Positions 29,735-39,102 of a stretch of 64,000 nt of DNA are shown in pieces. Within the stretch, counting starts at the first letter, position 1; every line of letters starts with the position of its first letter. Source of the stretch: Deltaproteobacteria bacterium (GTDB taxonomy: Bacteria; Myxococcota; Myxococcia; Myxococcales; SZAS-1). The notes beneath the pieces were generated by a model. The model was not told the DNA's origin. It saw nothing but the letters and a program-made list of their open reading frames with translations, and did not search any database. The position numbers and the translations under genes are program-made. The stretch covers positions 1-64,000 of the forward strand of contig JAFEBB010000016.1 of assembly GCA_018266075.1 (NCBI GenBank). The letters are read 5' to 3'.

Positions 29735-32413
29735 ATGCGGCGCACGCGTCGGAACCTGGCGCTCCTGGGCGGGCTGATCGCGCTCGGCGCGCTGATCGCG
29801 CTCTGGTCCACCGAGCGCGCGGAGCCGTCGACCGAATCCAGTTTGCCCACGACCCCGCCGTCGACGACTGAGGTCGACGCGCCGAGCCGCCTGGCGCTGT
29901 CCGCCGACGCCGGCGTGCACGCGGGCGTCGACGCCGGCGAGGGCGCGCCGCCGAGAACGATCAAGGTGAAGGTCCTCGCGCAGCATGTGCCGCTCGCGGG
30001 CGCGACCGTGGAGCTCTTCGCCGCGGACGACCACAGCATCCCGCCCTGCCCGTGCCCGCTCGCCACGCCCTCGGCGCCGCACGACGGCCTCACCTGGATG
30101 CTCGACGCGCCCGACTGCGACTGTCCCGCCGCGCTCGACGCCCTGCGCGCCGAGGCCAAGGGGAGCGGGCACCTGTCGGCGCTGCGCGGGAGCGCGATCA
30201 CCTCGGGAGACGGGCTCGCCGAATTTCCGCTCGGCGCCGCCGACTTCGCCAACGTGCGCGTGCGCGCGAGCGGCTTTCGCACCGTGCTGCGGGTGATCCT
30301 GTCGCCCGAGACAGCCACGGTGCTCAACCGCGTGCGCGGCGCTGCGCAGTACGTCGACGACCTCACGTTGGAGCTGATGCCGCAGGCACCGCTCACCCTC
30401 GCGGTCATCGACGACGACACCGAAGCGACGATTCGCAACGCCGAGTTGCTCGTCTTCGACAGCGTGTTCTTCGCGCCCATCGCGGTGCGGCACGCGGGCG
30501 ACAAGCTCGAGCTGGTGGATCCCGTCGACGCGCCGCTGGTGCTGGTGGCGTCGGCGCCGGGCTACGCACGCTCCGTCGAGCCGAGCGACTTCGAGGATCT
30601 CGTGAAGCGGCCCACGGTCTCGCTCGAGAGGTCGACGACGGTGACCGGCCGCGTGCTGGAGGACGGCAAGCCCGCGGAAGGCGCGCAGGTGCAGGTGCTG
30701 GGCTCGCTGGGCGTCGTGGGCGTGACCGACGCCCACGGCGCGTACCGGCTCGCGCTGCCGAAGGAGGCGCGCGGGCTCGTTGCGCGGCGCGGCTCGCGCG
30801 TGGGCTCGATCGTGTTCGAAGACCGGGCGCCCGAGCACGTACCGGACATCGTCCTCGCCAGCGCCGCGGCGGTCGACGTGCTGGTCCTCGACGCGGCGAG
30901 CGGCGCGCCCGTGGAAGGCGCGGAGATCTTCTTGCGGGACGACGCCAACGACCTCTCCGCCACCAGCGACCCCGACGGGCGCGCGAGCCTCGAGGGCCTC
31001 GTCGACGGCGCGTTCGAGGTGGTGGCCATGCGCCGCGAGGGACCGGGCGCGAGCGCGCAGGTGGCGCCCAAGCCCGGCGAGCGCGTGAGCGTGGTGTTGA
31101 AGCTCCCGCCGTCGCTGAGCGTGCACGGCCGCGTGCTCACCGCGGATAGGAAACCCGCGGCCGACGTCGACGTCACCGGGCGCTGCGAGGACCTGCGTGA
31201 GGTCTCGCGCGCGGCGTACTCCACGACCGACGCCGAGGGGCGCTTCGTCCTCACGGGCTTGCCACCGGGGACCGCCAGGATCTCCGCGAGCTCGGGTCGA
31301 GGCAGCGCCGAGGCGAAGGCCAGGCTACCGACCGACGAGGAGGTGGTGTTGACCTTCCAGGCGCCCGGCTCGATCGACGTGCTGGTGCAAGGCCCCGACG
31401 GTCCTGTTGCCGGCGCGCTGGTGACGATCGACGGCGTCGACGGCGGCCTGAAGCCCACCGATTCCGACGGGCACGCCCGCGCGGACGAGCTCATTCCCGA
31501 CGTCTACACGCTCCGCGCCACGGCGCCCGGCCTGGTGCAGCACGCGTTTCCCTCGACGGCGCTCGAGTCGGGCGAGACCGCGCACGTGACGATCACGCTC
31601 GCGGCCCTGGCAACGATCCGAGGCAACACCGTCGACGCGACCGGCGCGCCGATGGCCGGCGTCGCCGTGGTGGCCGACGGCGACAGCCCGGAGTGGACGG
31701 ATGAAGGGCCGCACGCGGTCTCCGACGCCGACGGCAAGTTCGAGCTCTCGCTGGCAGCCGCCGGCTCGTACGCGATCACCGCGAGCACCGACGAGATGGA
31801 GTCGAACACGCTCCAGGTCCGCACGGGCGACACCCACGTGAAGCTCGTGCTCACCTCGAAGCGGCACGTGCGCGGGCGGGTGGTGACGGCGCACGGCGCG
31901 CCCGTGACCACATTCTCCGTCGACAACGTGGAGGTCAACGCGCCCGACGGCCGCTTCAATCAACGCGCCACCGCGGCCGCGCACGGCATCTCCATCAGCG
32001 GCCCCTTCGTGGGACGCTTCGTGCCCCTGCCGGCGGGAACCGGCGACGTCGAGCTCGGCGACGTAATGGTCGGCGACGGCGCCACCCTCGAGGGCCACGT
32101 GATCCAACCGAATGGCAAGCCCGCGGCCGCGCGCGTGCACTGCTTCAACGACGACGACGAGGTGAGCGAAGGCGTGGTGCAGGTCAGCGCGGATGACTCC
32201 GGCACCTTCACGCTCGCGCACCTCGCGCCCGGTCACTGGTCGTGCTCGGGCTTTGCCTCGCGCCGCGGCGGCAACCTGCTCCGCGACGCCGAGCTCACCA
32301 TCTCGCCCGGGCAGGCGCGCGCCACCGTGCAGCTGCAGGAGCTCACGGCTGAGGAAGCGAAGGAGGTTCGCCTCGATGACCTCGCGCCCGACGACCCGAA
32401 CACGCCGCCTTGA
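29735..32413 (+). CDS. large membrane-anchored carboxypeptidase-regulatory-repeat protein
   Basis: An 892-residue protein with an N-terminal membrane anchor (LALLGGLIALGALIALWS), a disordered Thr/Pro/Asp stretch, then about eight tandem beta-sandwich domains of the carboxypeptidase regulatory (CarboxypepD_reg/CNA-B-like) kind. Examples are TVTGRVLEDGKPAEGAQVQV and DAHGAYRLALP, and SVHGRVLTADRKPAADVDVT with DAEGRFVLTGLP. It is probably an extracytoplasmic adhesion or scaffold protein. It lies 16 bp after the RCC1 gene and may be co-transcribed. It ends 2 bp from the convergent deformylase gene. Confidence 0.82.
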   Translation: MRRTRRNLALLGGLIALGALIALWSTERAEPSTESSLPTTPPSTTEVDAPSRLALSADAGVHAGVDAGEGAPPRTIKVKVLAQHVPLAGATVELFAADDHSIPPCPCPLATPSAPHDGLTWMLDAPDCDCPAALDALRAEAKGSGHLSALRGSAITSGDGLAEFPLGAADFANVRVRASGFRTVLRVILSPETATVLNRVRGAAQYVDDLTLELMPQAPLTLAVIDDDTEATIRNAELLVFDSVFFAPIAVRHAGDKLELVDPVDAPLVLVASAPGYARSVEPSDFEDLVKRPTVSLERSTTVTGRVLEDGKPAEGAQVQVLGSLGVVGVTDAHGAYRLALPKEARGLVARRGSRVGSIVFEDRAPEHVPDIVLASAAAVDVLVLDAASGAPVEGAEIFLRDDANDLSATSDPDGRASLEGLVDGAFEVVAMRREGPGASAQVAPKPGERVSVVLKLPPSLSVHGRVLTADRKPAADVDVTGRCEDLREVSRAAYSTTDAEGRFVLTGLPPGTARISASSGRGSAEAKARLPTDEEVVLTFQAPGSIDVLVQGPDGPVAGALVTIDGVDGGLKPTDSDGHARADELIPDVYTLRATAPGLVQHAFPSTALESGETAHVTITLAALATIRGNTVDATGAPMAGVAVVADGDSPEWTDEGPHAVSDADGKFELSLAAAGSYAITASTDEMESNTLQVRTGDTHVKLVLTSKRHVRGRVVTAHGAPVTTFSVDNVEVNAPDGRFNQRATAAAHGISISGPFVGRFVPLPAGTGDVELGDVMVGDGATLEGHVIQPNGKPAAARVHCFNDDDEVSEGVVQVSADDSGTFTLAHLAPGHWSCSGFASRRGGNLLRDAELTISPGQARATVQLQELTAEEAKEVRLDDLAPDDPNTPP

Positions 32414-32415
32414 CC

Positions 32416-32919
32416 TCAGTCCTCGTCGCGCTCGGACTTCTGCAGCTTCACCATGCGGCGACGGATGATGTCGCGCTTCATGGGCGAGATGCGCATCACG
32501 TAGACGGTGCCGTCGAGGTGATCCACCTCGTGCTGCACCACGTGCGCGAAGCGCTCCTTCGCCACTTCGGTGTGCGGCTTGCCGTCCCGGTCCTGCCAGG
32601 TCACTTCGACCTCTTCGTCGCGCGTGACCTCTTCGGATTCGCCCGGTACCGAGAGGCAGCCCTCGCCCCAGACCTTCTCGCCGTGCCGCGCGGTGATCTT
32701 GGGGTTCACCATCTCCACGAAGGTGCCGTCGCCGCGGCCCACGATGGCCACGCGCTGCGACACGCCGATCTGGTTCGCAGCGATGCCGATGCCCTTGGCC
32801 GCGTGCATGGCCTCGCGCATCTCGTCGAGGAGCGCGTGCAGCTCGGGGCCGAACGTCTTCACTTCGCGTGTGGGCGAGCTGAGGACCTTCGCGGGCCAGA
32901 TGACGATCGCGCGGGGCAT
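32416..32919 (-). CDS. def: peptide deformylase
   Basis: A 167-residue enzyme that removes the formyl group from new N-terminal Met residues in the cytoplasm. All three family motifs are present: GIGIAANQIG (GxGxAAxQ), EGCLSVPG (the metal-binding Cys) and QHEVDHLDG (HExxH, metal and catalytic Glu). The C-terminus is Arg/Lys/Asp-rich and slightly long. It is the last of three tightly spaced minus-strand genes; the common neighbour fmt is not adjacent. Confidence 0.95.
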   Translation of the reverse strand: MPRAIVIWPAKVLSSPTREVKTFGPELHALLDEMREAMHAAKGIGIAANQIGVSQRVAIVGRGDGTFVEMVNPKITARHGEKVWGEGCLSVPGESEEVTRDEEVEVTWQDRDGKPHTEVAKERFAHVVQHEVDHLDGTVYVMRISPMKRDIIRRRMVKLQKSERDED

Positions 32920-32920
32920 G

Positions 32921-33334
32921 TCAGTGGATGAGGAAGCCGTAGAAGATCACATCGACGAGCAGCCCAAGACCCGTGAGGCACAAGCCCGTGACGGAGCGCC
33001 AGCGCACAGCGAGCGTCTCGGGCTGCTTGGCCCGCGCGATGCCCAAGACGGTGACGATGAGCGCCGCGATCTGCAGGCCCGGCAAAGGAAGGACCGCGAT
33101 GCAGCCCAGCACCAGACCCGAAGTCTGAAGCGCGGTGCTCACCTTCTCCGGCTTCTGCGGACCCACCGCTTCGGTGCGGAATCCCCAGCAGGCAGGACAC
33201 ATCGGCTGCGCGTCCGGACGCGTGCGGCGCTCGCAGCTCTGGCACATGAACGCGCCGCAGCGCGGACAGATCCACGCGGCCTCGTTGCCGGGGTGCTGCG
33301 CGCAGGGCGCTTGCGCTGGGGCCCGCTGGATCAT
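32921..33334 (-). CDS. small zinc-ribbon membrane protein
   Basis: A 137-residue protein. A B-box/zinc-ribbon-like N-terminus has paired Cys and His (CAQHPGNEAAWICPRCGAFM, then CQSCERRTRPDAQPMCPAC). Two hydrophobic segments follow (about residues 72-95 and 112-136). Proteins with this layout (Cys-rich head plus DUF4190-like membrane part) are common in myxobacteria; the role is unknown. It starts at an ATG and ends 1 bp before def. Confidence 0.7.
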   Translation of the reverse strand: MIQRAPAQAPCAQHPGNEAAWICPRCGAFMCQSCERRTRPDAQPMCPACWGFRTEAVGPQKPEKVSTALQTSGLVLGCIAVLPLPGLQIAALIVTVLGIARAKQPETLAVRWRSVTGLCLTGLGLLVDVIFYGFLIH

Positions 33335-33335
33335 C

Positions 33336-33875
33336 TCAGGCCGTGGGCATCGCGATGGCCGGCGCCACCGCCGGCGTGCCCGCGTGCAGGTGCCGCTGGA
33401 TCTCGAGCGCGGCCTGGCCGCTGGGAACGTTGAGGGTGATGAAGCCGTCGGCGATCTTGAGGCACTGGACGGTCTTGCCGCGCACCATCGTCACCCACAC
33501 CGCGATGGGCCCGCCGATGCTGGCCAGCACGCCGAGGATGCCGAATACCGGCACGTCGTTCCCGAAGGCGACCATCGAGGCGATGAAGACCACGATCGCC
33601 GCGATCACCGAGAGGGTCATCACCGTAATGCCGCGGCGCCAGGTCGCGAACGCCTCCTCGGTGAACGGCAGCTTGCCCTTCACCTTCTTGGTGAGCGCCA
33701 TCGCCACCACCGCCATCACCAGCACGTTGATGAGGATGAGCGCGGCGACCCAGCGCGGGTACCACTGGAACTTGACGTCCTTGAACACGACGTTCTCCGT
33801 CGCGCCGGTCACCACGCACACGCGCGGGAGATCGAACTCGGTGAGCTCTTGGGAAGGAATGACGATCTGGGCCAT
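33336..33875 (-). CDS. small membrane protein, unidentified
   Basis: A 179-residue protein with about four hydrophobic segments (around residues 43-61, 83-104, 110-127 and a weaker one) and a soluble N-terminus containing LPRVCVVTGATENVVFKDVK. That N-terminus resembles the short Cys-containing heads (CxxTG) seen in myxobacterial membrane proteins paired with zinc-ribbon genes. It ends 1 bp before the zinc-ribbon gene, so the three genes down to def probably form one unit. No function is recognised. Confidence 0.65.
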   Translation of the reverse strand: MAQIVIPSQELTEFDLPRVCVVTGATENVVFKDVKFQWYPRWVAALILINVLVMAVVAMALTKKVKGKLPFTEEAFATWRRGITVMTLSVIAAIVVFIASMVAFGNDVPVFGILGVLASIGGPIAVWVTMVRGKTVQCLKIADGFITLNVPSGQAALEIQRHLHAGTPAVAPAIAMPTA

Positions 33876-33939
33876 GGGTCCCCGCCGGAGGTTTGAGGCC
33901 TCGCTTTAGCCCAGGCGGCCGCCGCAAACCAAGTCCCGC

Positions 33940-36228
33940 TCAGGGGCGCCTGAGTGGCCGGCCCGAGAGGTACGGCTTCGGCCAGGCGACGCCATAGAAG
34001 CCCTGCTCCGCCGCCGCGCGCAGCGTCCAGTGCGGATCGAGCAGGTGCGGCCGCGCGAGCGCCACGAGATCCGCGCGCCCCGCGACGAGCACCGAGTTCA
34101 CGTGATCCGCCGTGGAGATGTTGCCCACGGCGATCGTCGGCACCTTGGCCTCGTGGCGAATCTGGTCGGCGAAGCGCGTCTGCCACATGCGACCGAAGAC
34201 GGGCTTCTGGTCCGGAACCGTCGAGCCCGTGGAGACGTGGATGATGTCGGCGCCGTGCGCAGCGAGGGCGCGCGCGATGACCACCGCGTCGGGGCCATCG
34301 TTGCCGCCCGGCGCCCAATCGGTCGCGGAGATGCGCACCGAGATGGGCCGATCGCTGGGCCATGCGGCGCGGACGGACTCGAGGACTTCGATGGGGAAGC
34401 GCAGTCGATCTTCGATCGAGCCGCCGTACGCGTCGGCGCGGCGGTTGGTGAGCGGCGAGAGGTACGTCGCGAGCAAATAGCCGTGCGCCATGTGCACTTC
34501 GAGCCAGTCGAAGCCGGCGGCCGCGGCGCGCTTCGTCGACGCCACGTACTGCTCGCGCACCCGATCCATGTCGGCGCGGGTCATCTCGCGCGGCGCGGGC
34601 AAGCGCGGGTGATACGGAATCGCGCTGGGCGCCAGCGTCTCCCACGCTTCGCTCGCGGGCAGCGGGAAGTCTTCGCCGCCGCTCTCCCAGGGCAAGCGCG
34701 TGCTCGCCTTGCGTCCCGCGTGGCCAAGCTGCACGCCAATCTTCGACGCCGTCCGGGTGTGCACGAAATCGACGACGCGCTTCCACGCGGCCTGGTGCGC
34801 GTCGGTGTAGAGGCCCGCGCAGCCGGGCGTGATGCGGCCCTCGGGCGAGACGTCGGTCATCTCCGTCATCAAGAGGCCCGCGCCACCGAGCGCGCGCGCC
34901 CCCAGGTGCACGAGGTGGAACTCGTCGATCTGGCCGTCCTTCGCCGAGTACATGCACATCGGCGACACGACGACGCGGTTCTCGAGCTTCACGCCGCGCA
35001 GCTGGAACGGCGTGAACATCGGCGGCCGCGGCGGTTCGGCCTTGCGCTCGTCGGCTGGCAGCGCCTCACACTGCTTCTGGAACCAGCGCGAGAGATCCTC
35101 GACGAGCTTGGGATCGCGCAGCCGCAGGTTCTCGTAGGTGATGCGCAGCGATCGCGTGAGCAGCGCAAACGCGAACTGCAGCGGCTCGAGGCCCACGTAG
35201 CGGTGCGTGTTCTCGAACCAGAGCAGGCTCTCTTGCGCTGCACGCTGGATGCGCTCCACGGCCGGCCGCCGCTCGCTCTCATACGCCGCGAGCGCGGTGG
35301 GCAGGTCGTCGTTGTTCTGGGCGAGCGCCTTGTCGAGCGCGATGGCGTCCTCGAGCGCGAGCTTGGTGCCCGAGCCAATGGAGAAGTGCGCGGTGTGCGC
35401 CGCATCTCCGAGGAGGACCACCCACGGCCCCTTGCCGCCGCCATTCGACGCCAGGTGCCGCCAGCTCCCGTTGCGCAAGGTGCCGAAGCTGATCCACGCG
35501 CTGTTGTTGGAGAGCAGCGGCTTGCCGTTGAGGTGCTTGGCGAAGATGCGCTCCAGCTCGCGGATGCTCTGCTCCACCGGCATCGAGTCGAAGCCGGCGC
35601 GCTTCCAGGTGTCCTCGTGCAGCTCGACGATGAAGGTGCTCGTCTCGCGGTCGAAGCCGTAGGCGTGCACCTGCATCACGCCGTGCGGGGTGTTCTCGAA
35701 GATGAACCGAAAGGTTTCAAACTTCTGCGGCGTGCCCAGCCAGATGTACTTGGCCTGGCGCGGATCGATCGACGGCTGGAACACGTCGGCGAAGAAGCCG
35801 CGAACCTTCGAGCGAACGCCGTCGGCGGCGAGCACCAGGTCGTAGCCCTTCAAGTCGTCGGGGCTCTGCAGCTCCTTCTCGAAGACCAGCTTCACGCCCA
35901 GTGAAGTCGCGCGCTCCTGCAGGATGCGCAGGAGCTGCATGCGCGCCACGCCGGAGAAGCCGTGGCCGCTCGAGCGGATCATCTGGTCGCCGAGGTGGAT
36001 GTCGATGTCGTTCCAGTGCGAGAAGGCGCTGGTGATCGCCTGGTGCGTGGGCTTGTCGGCCTCGAGCAGGTTGCCGAGCGTCTCGTCGGAGAAGACCACG
36101 CCCCAGCCCCAGGTCTGGTTGGCGGGGTTCTTCTCGAGCACGGTGATGTCGTACGCCGGGTTGCGCTGCTTGAGCAGGATGCTGGTGTAGAGCCCGGCTG
36201 GGCCGCCGCCGACGGAGAGCACTTTCAT
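33940..36228 (-). CDS. bifunctional salicylyl-CoA 5-hydroxylase/oxidoreductase
   Basis: A 762-residue fusion. Residues 1-390 are a group A FAD monooxygenase (GGGPAGLY dinucleotide motif, LVLAADGVRS, and VVLLGDAAHTAHFSIGSGTK). Residues 395-762 are an Old Yellow Enzyme-type flavin oxidoreductase barrel (RVVVSPMCMYSAKDGQIDEF, GVQLGHAGRKAS, VHMAHGYLLATYLSPLTNRR, GNISTADHVN). This arrangement is that of the salicylyl-CoA 5-hydroxylase, which makes gentisyl-CoA in aromatic breakdown; related proteins may act on other CoA-aromatics. No CoA ligase or ring-cleavage gene is adjacent. The start ATG at 36228 is the family N-terminus (MKVLSVGGGPAGLY). Confidence 0.9.
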   Translation of the reverse strand: MKVLSVGGGPAGLYTSILLKQRNPAYDITVLEKNPANQTWGWGVVFSDETLGNLLEADKPTHQAITSAFSHWNDIDIHLGDQMIRSSGHGFSGVARMQLLRILQERATSLGVKLVFEKELQSPDDLKGYDLVLAADGVRSKVRGFFADVFQPSIDPRQAKYIWLGTPQKFETFRFIFENTPHGVMQVHAYGFDRETSTFIVELHEDTWKRAGFDSMPVEQSIRELERIFAKHLNGKPLLSNNSAWISFGTLRNGSWRHLASNGGGKGPWVVLLGDAAHTAHFSIGSGTKLALEDAIALDKALAQNNDDLPTALAAYESERRPAVERIQRAAQESLLWFENTHRYVGLEPLQFAFALLTRSLRITYENLRLRDPKLVEDLSRWFQKQCEALPADERKAEPPRPPMFTPFQLRGVKLENRVVVSPMCMYSAKDGQIDEFHLVHLGARALGGAGLLMTEMTDVSPEGRITPGCAGLYTDAHQAAWKRVVDFVHTRTASKIGVQLGHAGRKASTRLPWESGGEDFPLPASEAWETLAPSAIPYHPRLPAPREMTRADMDRVREQYVASTKRAAAAGFDWLEVHMAHGYLLATYLSPLTNRRADAYGGSIEDRLRFPIEVLESVRAAWPSDRPISVRISATDWAPGGNDGPDAVVIARALAAHGADIIHVSTGSTVPDQKPVFGRMWQTRFADQIRHEAKVPTIAVGNISTADHVNSVLVAGRADLVALARPHLLDPHWTLRAAAEQGFYGVAWPKPYLSGRPLRRP

Positions 36229-36364
36229 GCGCCCCCGTTCTGCCAGATGTGCGGGCGCGGCCCAAGCGGCGCGACGGTCGTCGGCTTGACCGGGCTCAAC
36301 GCGCGCTCGACGATCCTTGCAGTCGGCGTCGGAACAGCTCGAGCAGGAGCGCTGTCGAAGAGCC

Positions 36365-37075
36365 ATGGACCCCAAGCCCACCAAGCATGAGCTCGGGCTC
36401 TTCCACGCCATCCTCGCGGTGACGCTCGTCGCGGCCGTGATCTTCGTGGCCTTCGTGAAGACGCAGCCCGCGCGCTCGCTGCGCCACCGCGAGGCCGCGT
36501 GGAACCACGTCATCTCGCCCGGCGACCTGCTCTTCCAGGACATCGACTGCGGCCTGCGCTGCGACTTGATTCGCCTGGTCACGCACAGCCCGTACACGCA
36601 CGTGGGCCTGGTGCTCGCCGACGCGAAGAATCGGCCGGTGGTCTGGGAGGCGTTTGAACCGGTGGGGCCCACGCCGCTGGTGGACTTCGTGGAGCGCGGC
36701 CGGGGCAAGTTGCTCGCGATATATCGCTTGGAGCCCGCACTGCTCGAGAAGCTGCCCGCGATCGCGGCGTCGGCCGAAGCGATGCGCGGCAAGCCCTACG
36801 ACGCCGACTACCAGTGGGACGACGACCGCATCTACTGCAGCGAGCTCATCGAGAAGGCCGTGGAGCAAGGCGCGGCCGTGCAGCTCGCGGCGCCGCACCC
36901 GCTGGGCCCGGGCGCGTTCGGGCACTACGCGGCGACCATCAAGCGCGTGAGCCAGGGCAAGCTCACGGAGCAGACGCCGCTCACCTCGCCGCTGGATCTC
37001 ACGCGCTCGCCGCACGTGCAGCGCATCGTCGACGAGCTCGAAGGTTCTCAGATCGTCGACGCCGGGCCGCCGTAG
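36365..37075 (+). CDS. YiiX-like permuted papain-fold peptidase
   Basis: A 236-residue protein with one N-terminal membrane helix (FHAILAVTLVAAVIFVAFV) and a periplasmic domain. Motifs of the YiiX/NlpC-P60-related group are present: SPGDLLFQD, the active His in SPYTHVGLVL, and the active Cys in DDDRIYCSELIEKA. Length is typical. Likely substrates are peptidoglycan stem peptides or lipid-linked amides, but this is not shown. It is divergent from the hydroxylase gene; the next gene (GNAT) follows after 10 bp. Confidence 0.82.
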   Translation: MDPKPTKHELGLFHAILAVTLVAAVIFVAFVKTQPARSLRHREAAWNHVISPGDLLFQDIDCGLRCDLIRLVTHSPYTHVGLVLADAKNRPVVWEAFEPVGPTPLVDFVERGRGKLLAIYRLEPALLEKLPAIAASAEAMRGKPYDADYQWDDDRIYCSELIEKAVEQGAAVQLAAPHPLGPGAFGHYAATIKRVSQGKLTEQTPLTSPLDLTRSPHVQRIVDELEGSQIVDAGPP

Positions 37076-37085
37076 AATGCGCGGC

Positions 37086-37652
37086 ATGAAGATCGTCACC
37101 CGCGAGCTCACGCCCGAGCGCTGGCCCGACTTCGAGGCGCTCTTCGGCGCGGCGAACGGCGTCTGCGGCGGCTGCTGGTGCGTGTTCTGGCGACTCGACG
37201 AGGGCGAGACGTACGCGAACCTCAAAGGCGCCAAGGCCAGGCAGCGCATGAAGGCGCTCATCCTCGACGGCAAGGCGAAGGGCGTCCTCGCATTCGACGG
37301 CGCACTTCCGGTGGGCTGGCTCAGCTACGGCCCGCGCCGCGAATATCCCAAGCTCGATCGCGCGCCGAGCCTCGCCTGCGATGACGCGGACGACGTGTGG
37401 AGCATGCCCTGCTTCTTCGTGAAGGCCGGCTACCGCGGCAAGGGCGTGGCCACCGCGCTCCTTTCACACGCCGTGAAGTCGGTGAAGAAGGCTGGCGGCA
37501 AGGTCGCGGAGGGATATCCCTACAAAGTATCGGGCAAGAGCGCGGCGGCCTTCATCTACACGGGCGTGCCGCAGCTCTTCCAGCGCGAGGGCTTCGAGGT
37601 CGTCGAGAAGCGCGCCAAGGGCAAGCAGCGCATGCGCAAGCGGCTGCGGTAA
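37086..37652 (+). CDS. GNAT-family acetyltransferase
   Basis: A 188-residue acetyltransferase. The acetyl-CoA-binding loop FVKAGYRGKGVATALLSHAV is clear. The start carries the unusual CGGCWCVFWR segment (residues 25-34) found in a distinct bacterial GNAT group. A late YTGVPQLFQREGFEVVEKRA segment precedes a very basic end (KGKQRMRKRLR). The substrate is unknown. The ATG at 37086 gives the start; the next gene begins 3 bp after the stop, so they are likely co-transcribed. Confidence 0.8.
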   Translation: MKIVTRELTPERWPDFEALFGAANGVCGGCWCVFWRLDEGETYANLKGAKARQRMKALILDGKAKGVLAFDGALPVGWLSYGPRREYPKLDRAPSLACDDADDVWSMPCFFVKAGYRGKGVATALLSHAVKSVKKAGGKVAEGYPYKVSGKSAAAFIYTGVPQLFQREGFEVVEKRAKGKQRMRKRLR

Positions 37653-37655
37653 TTC

Positions 37656-38027
37656 ATGAGACGAGTTCTTATACTTTGTCTCCTGCTCTCCGCGTGCGCG
37701 ACCCCGCGCGCCACGCCGCCCGGGTTCGTGGCCATCTATCGCTGGCAGGTGAAGCCCGGCTGCGAGCAAGACGTGGAAGCCGCGTGGCGCGCGGAGGCCG
37801 AGCGCTACCGCGCCAAGTATGGAAGCTGCGGAGCGCGGCTGCATCGCGAGGACGACGGCACGTTCGTGTCGACGGCGTTCTGGCGTACGCGCGCGGCGTG
37901 GGCGGGCGCGCCGCGGCCGATCGATGTGCCCGAGGCCGAGGCGACGCTCGATCGCTGCATCATGGCGAAGGTCGAGGAGCTGCACCTGACGCCGGTGGTG
38001 GACGTGGCCGCGCCGACTTGTGAGTAA
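37656..38027 (+). CDS. lipoprotein with antibiotic-monooxygenase-like (ABM) domain
   Basis: A 123-residue lipoprotein (lipobox LLLSAC). The mature part resembles a ferredoxin-like ABM fold (VAIYRWQVKPGCEQDVEAAW, then STAFWRTRAAWAGA). Members usually dimerise and may bind small molecules; catalysis cannot be inferred. It starts 3 bp after the GNAT stop. Confidence 0.6.
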   Translation: MRRVLILCLLLSACATPRATPPGFVAIYRWQVKPGCEQDVEAAWRAEAERYRAKYGSCGARLHREDDGTFVSTAFWRTRAAWAGAPRPIDVPEAEATLDRCIMAKVEELHLTPVVDVAAPTCE

Positions 38028-38103
38028 CCGCAAGCGTTTGCGCCCCGAACTTCCCACGCGTGGCCGCTCAGGTGTCAGACTTGGGCAACGATGGATGGAT
38101 CCA

Positions 38104-39090
38104 ATGAGGCGTACCTTGGTCTTGCTGGGTCTCTTCGCCGCCGGCTGCAACCAGCCGCTCTACGAAACGGCCATCGGCGCGACGGGCACCAGCGCCACCG
38201 GTGGCGAGAAGAAAGGCACGACCTCGACGACGAGCTCGGCGGGTGCGACGACTGGCGCGGCGAGCGCGACGACAGGCACGTCGGGAACCTCTGGGCCAAG
38301 TGCGGGCGCGACGACGACCGGGACCAGCGGGCTCCCGAACACCTCAACGACGACCACCGGCGGAAGCGGCCCGAGCACAGGCGGCCCGGCGCAGTGGTGC
38401 GGGACAGTGGGAACCCAAGGCGCAACGGGTGGCAGCCCGATGACCTGCAACATGTCCGAGGTCGATTGCGCCACGAATGTGGAATACGGGTTCGAGTGTT
38501 CCCAGGGGAATTGCCGCTGCCTGATCAATGAGCAAGAAGTCCAGATTGTACAGTTGCCTGGAATGTACTGCGGCGGCACCGAGTGGAACGCCTGCGGCTT
38601 TCCAGCGAATGACCAGATAGCCGGGGCCTTGCCGGTCCCCTCGATGACCGATGCCGGCCTCGGCGGAGCTGCTTCGGTGCAAGGTCTGACGACCTTCGAG
38701 GCCACGTCAAACGGCTATCAACTCACGGATGACGGCACGGAAAGCCACATCGACCTTGCGCTCGCCCAGAACGGCCTGTGTCAGGGCTACGAAGCAACGG
38801 GCCCGTGGATCCTGATGAGGCTCGTGGGAGCGTCGCCCCTCGCGCCACAGACCTTCACCATCATCGACGGCAGCGAGACGATTCCATACTTCACGATGAG
38901 CCTGAACGAGTGGGACGACGATGCCGGCATCTACGGGTCCATCGGGTGGGCGAATTCCGGCAACGTCACCGTCGACAGAGTCGACGGCGGGCTCTCCGGT
39001 TCCTTCGACGTCACCCTCTCGCTCAACGACGGCGGCAGCGCGGCGCTGCAAGGCAGCTTCGCGGACGTTCCGGCCTGTACGCACGAGTAG
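38104..39090 (+). CDS. surface lipoprotein with Thr/Ser/Gly linker
   Basis: A 328-residue lipoprotein (MRRTLVLLGLFAAGC). After the lipid Cys comes a linker of about 75 residues of Thr/Ser/Gly/Ala, then a Cys-containing region (CNMSEVDCATNVEYGFECSQ, then GNCRCL) and a beta-rich C-terminal domain of about 150 residues. No enzyme motif is seen. The linker resembles those of the proteins at 47409 and 63684 and may be glycosylated. It converges with the GH25 gene, leaving 12 bp. Confidence 0.7.
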   Translation: MRRTLVLLGLFAAGCNQPLYETAIGATGTSATGGEKKGTTSTTSSAGATTGAASATTGTSGTSGPSAGATTTGTSGLPNTSTTTTGGSGPSTGGPAQWCGTVGTQGATGGSPMTCNMSEVDCATNVEYGFECSQGNCRCLINEQEVQIVQLPGMYCGGTEWNACGFPANDQIAGALPVPSMTDAGLGGAASVQGLTTFEATSNGYQLTDDGTESHIDLALAQNGLCQGYEATGPWILMRLVGASPLAPQTFTIIDGSETIPYFTMSLNEWDDDAGIYGSIGWANSGNVTVDRVDGGLSGSFDVTLSLNDGGSAALQGSFADVPACTHE

Positions 39091-39102
39091 CGCAGCAGAA
39101 GG

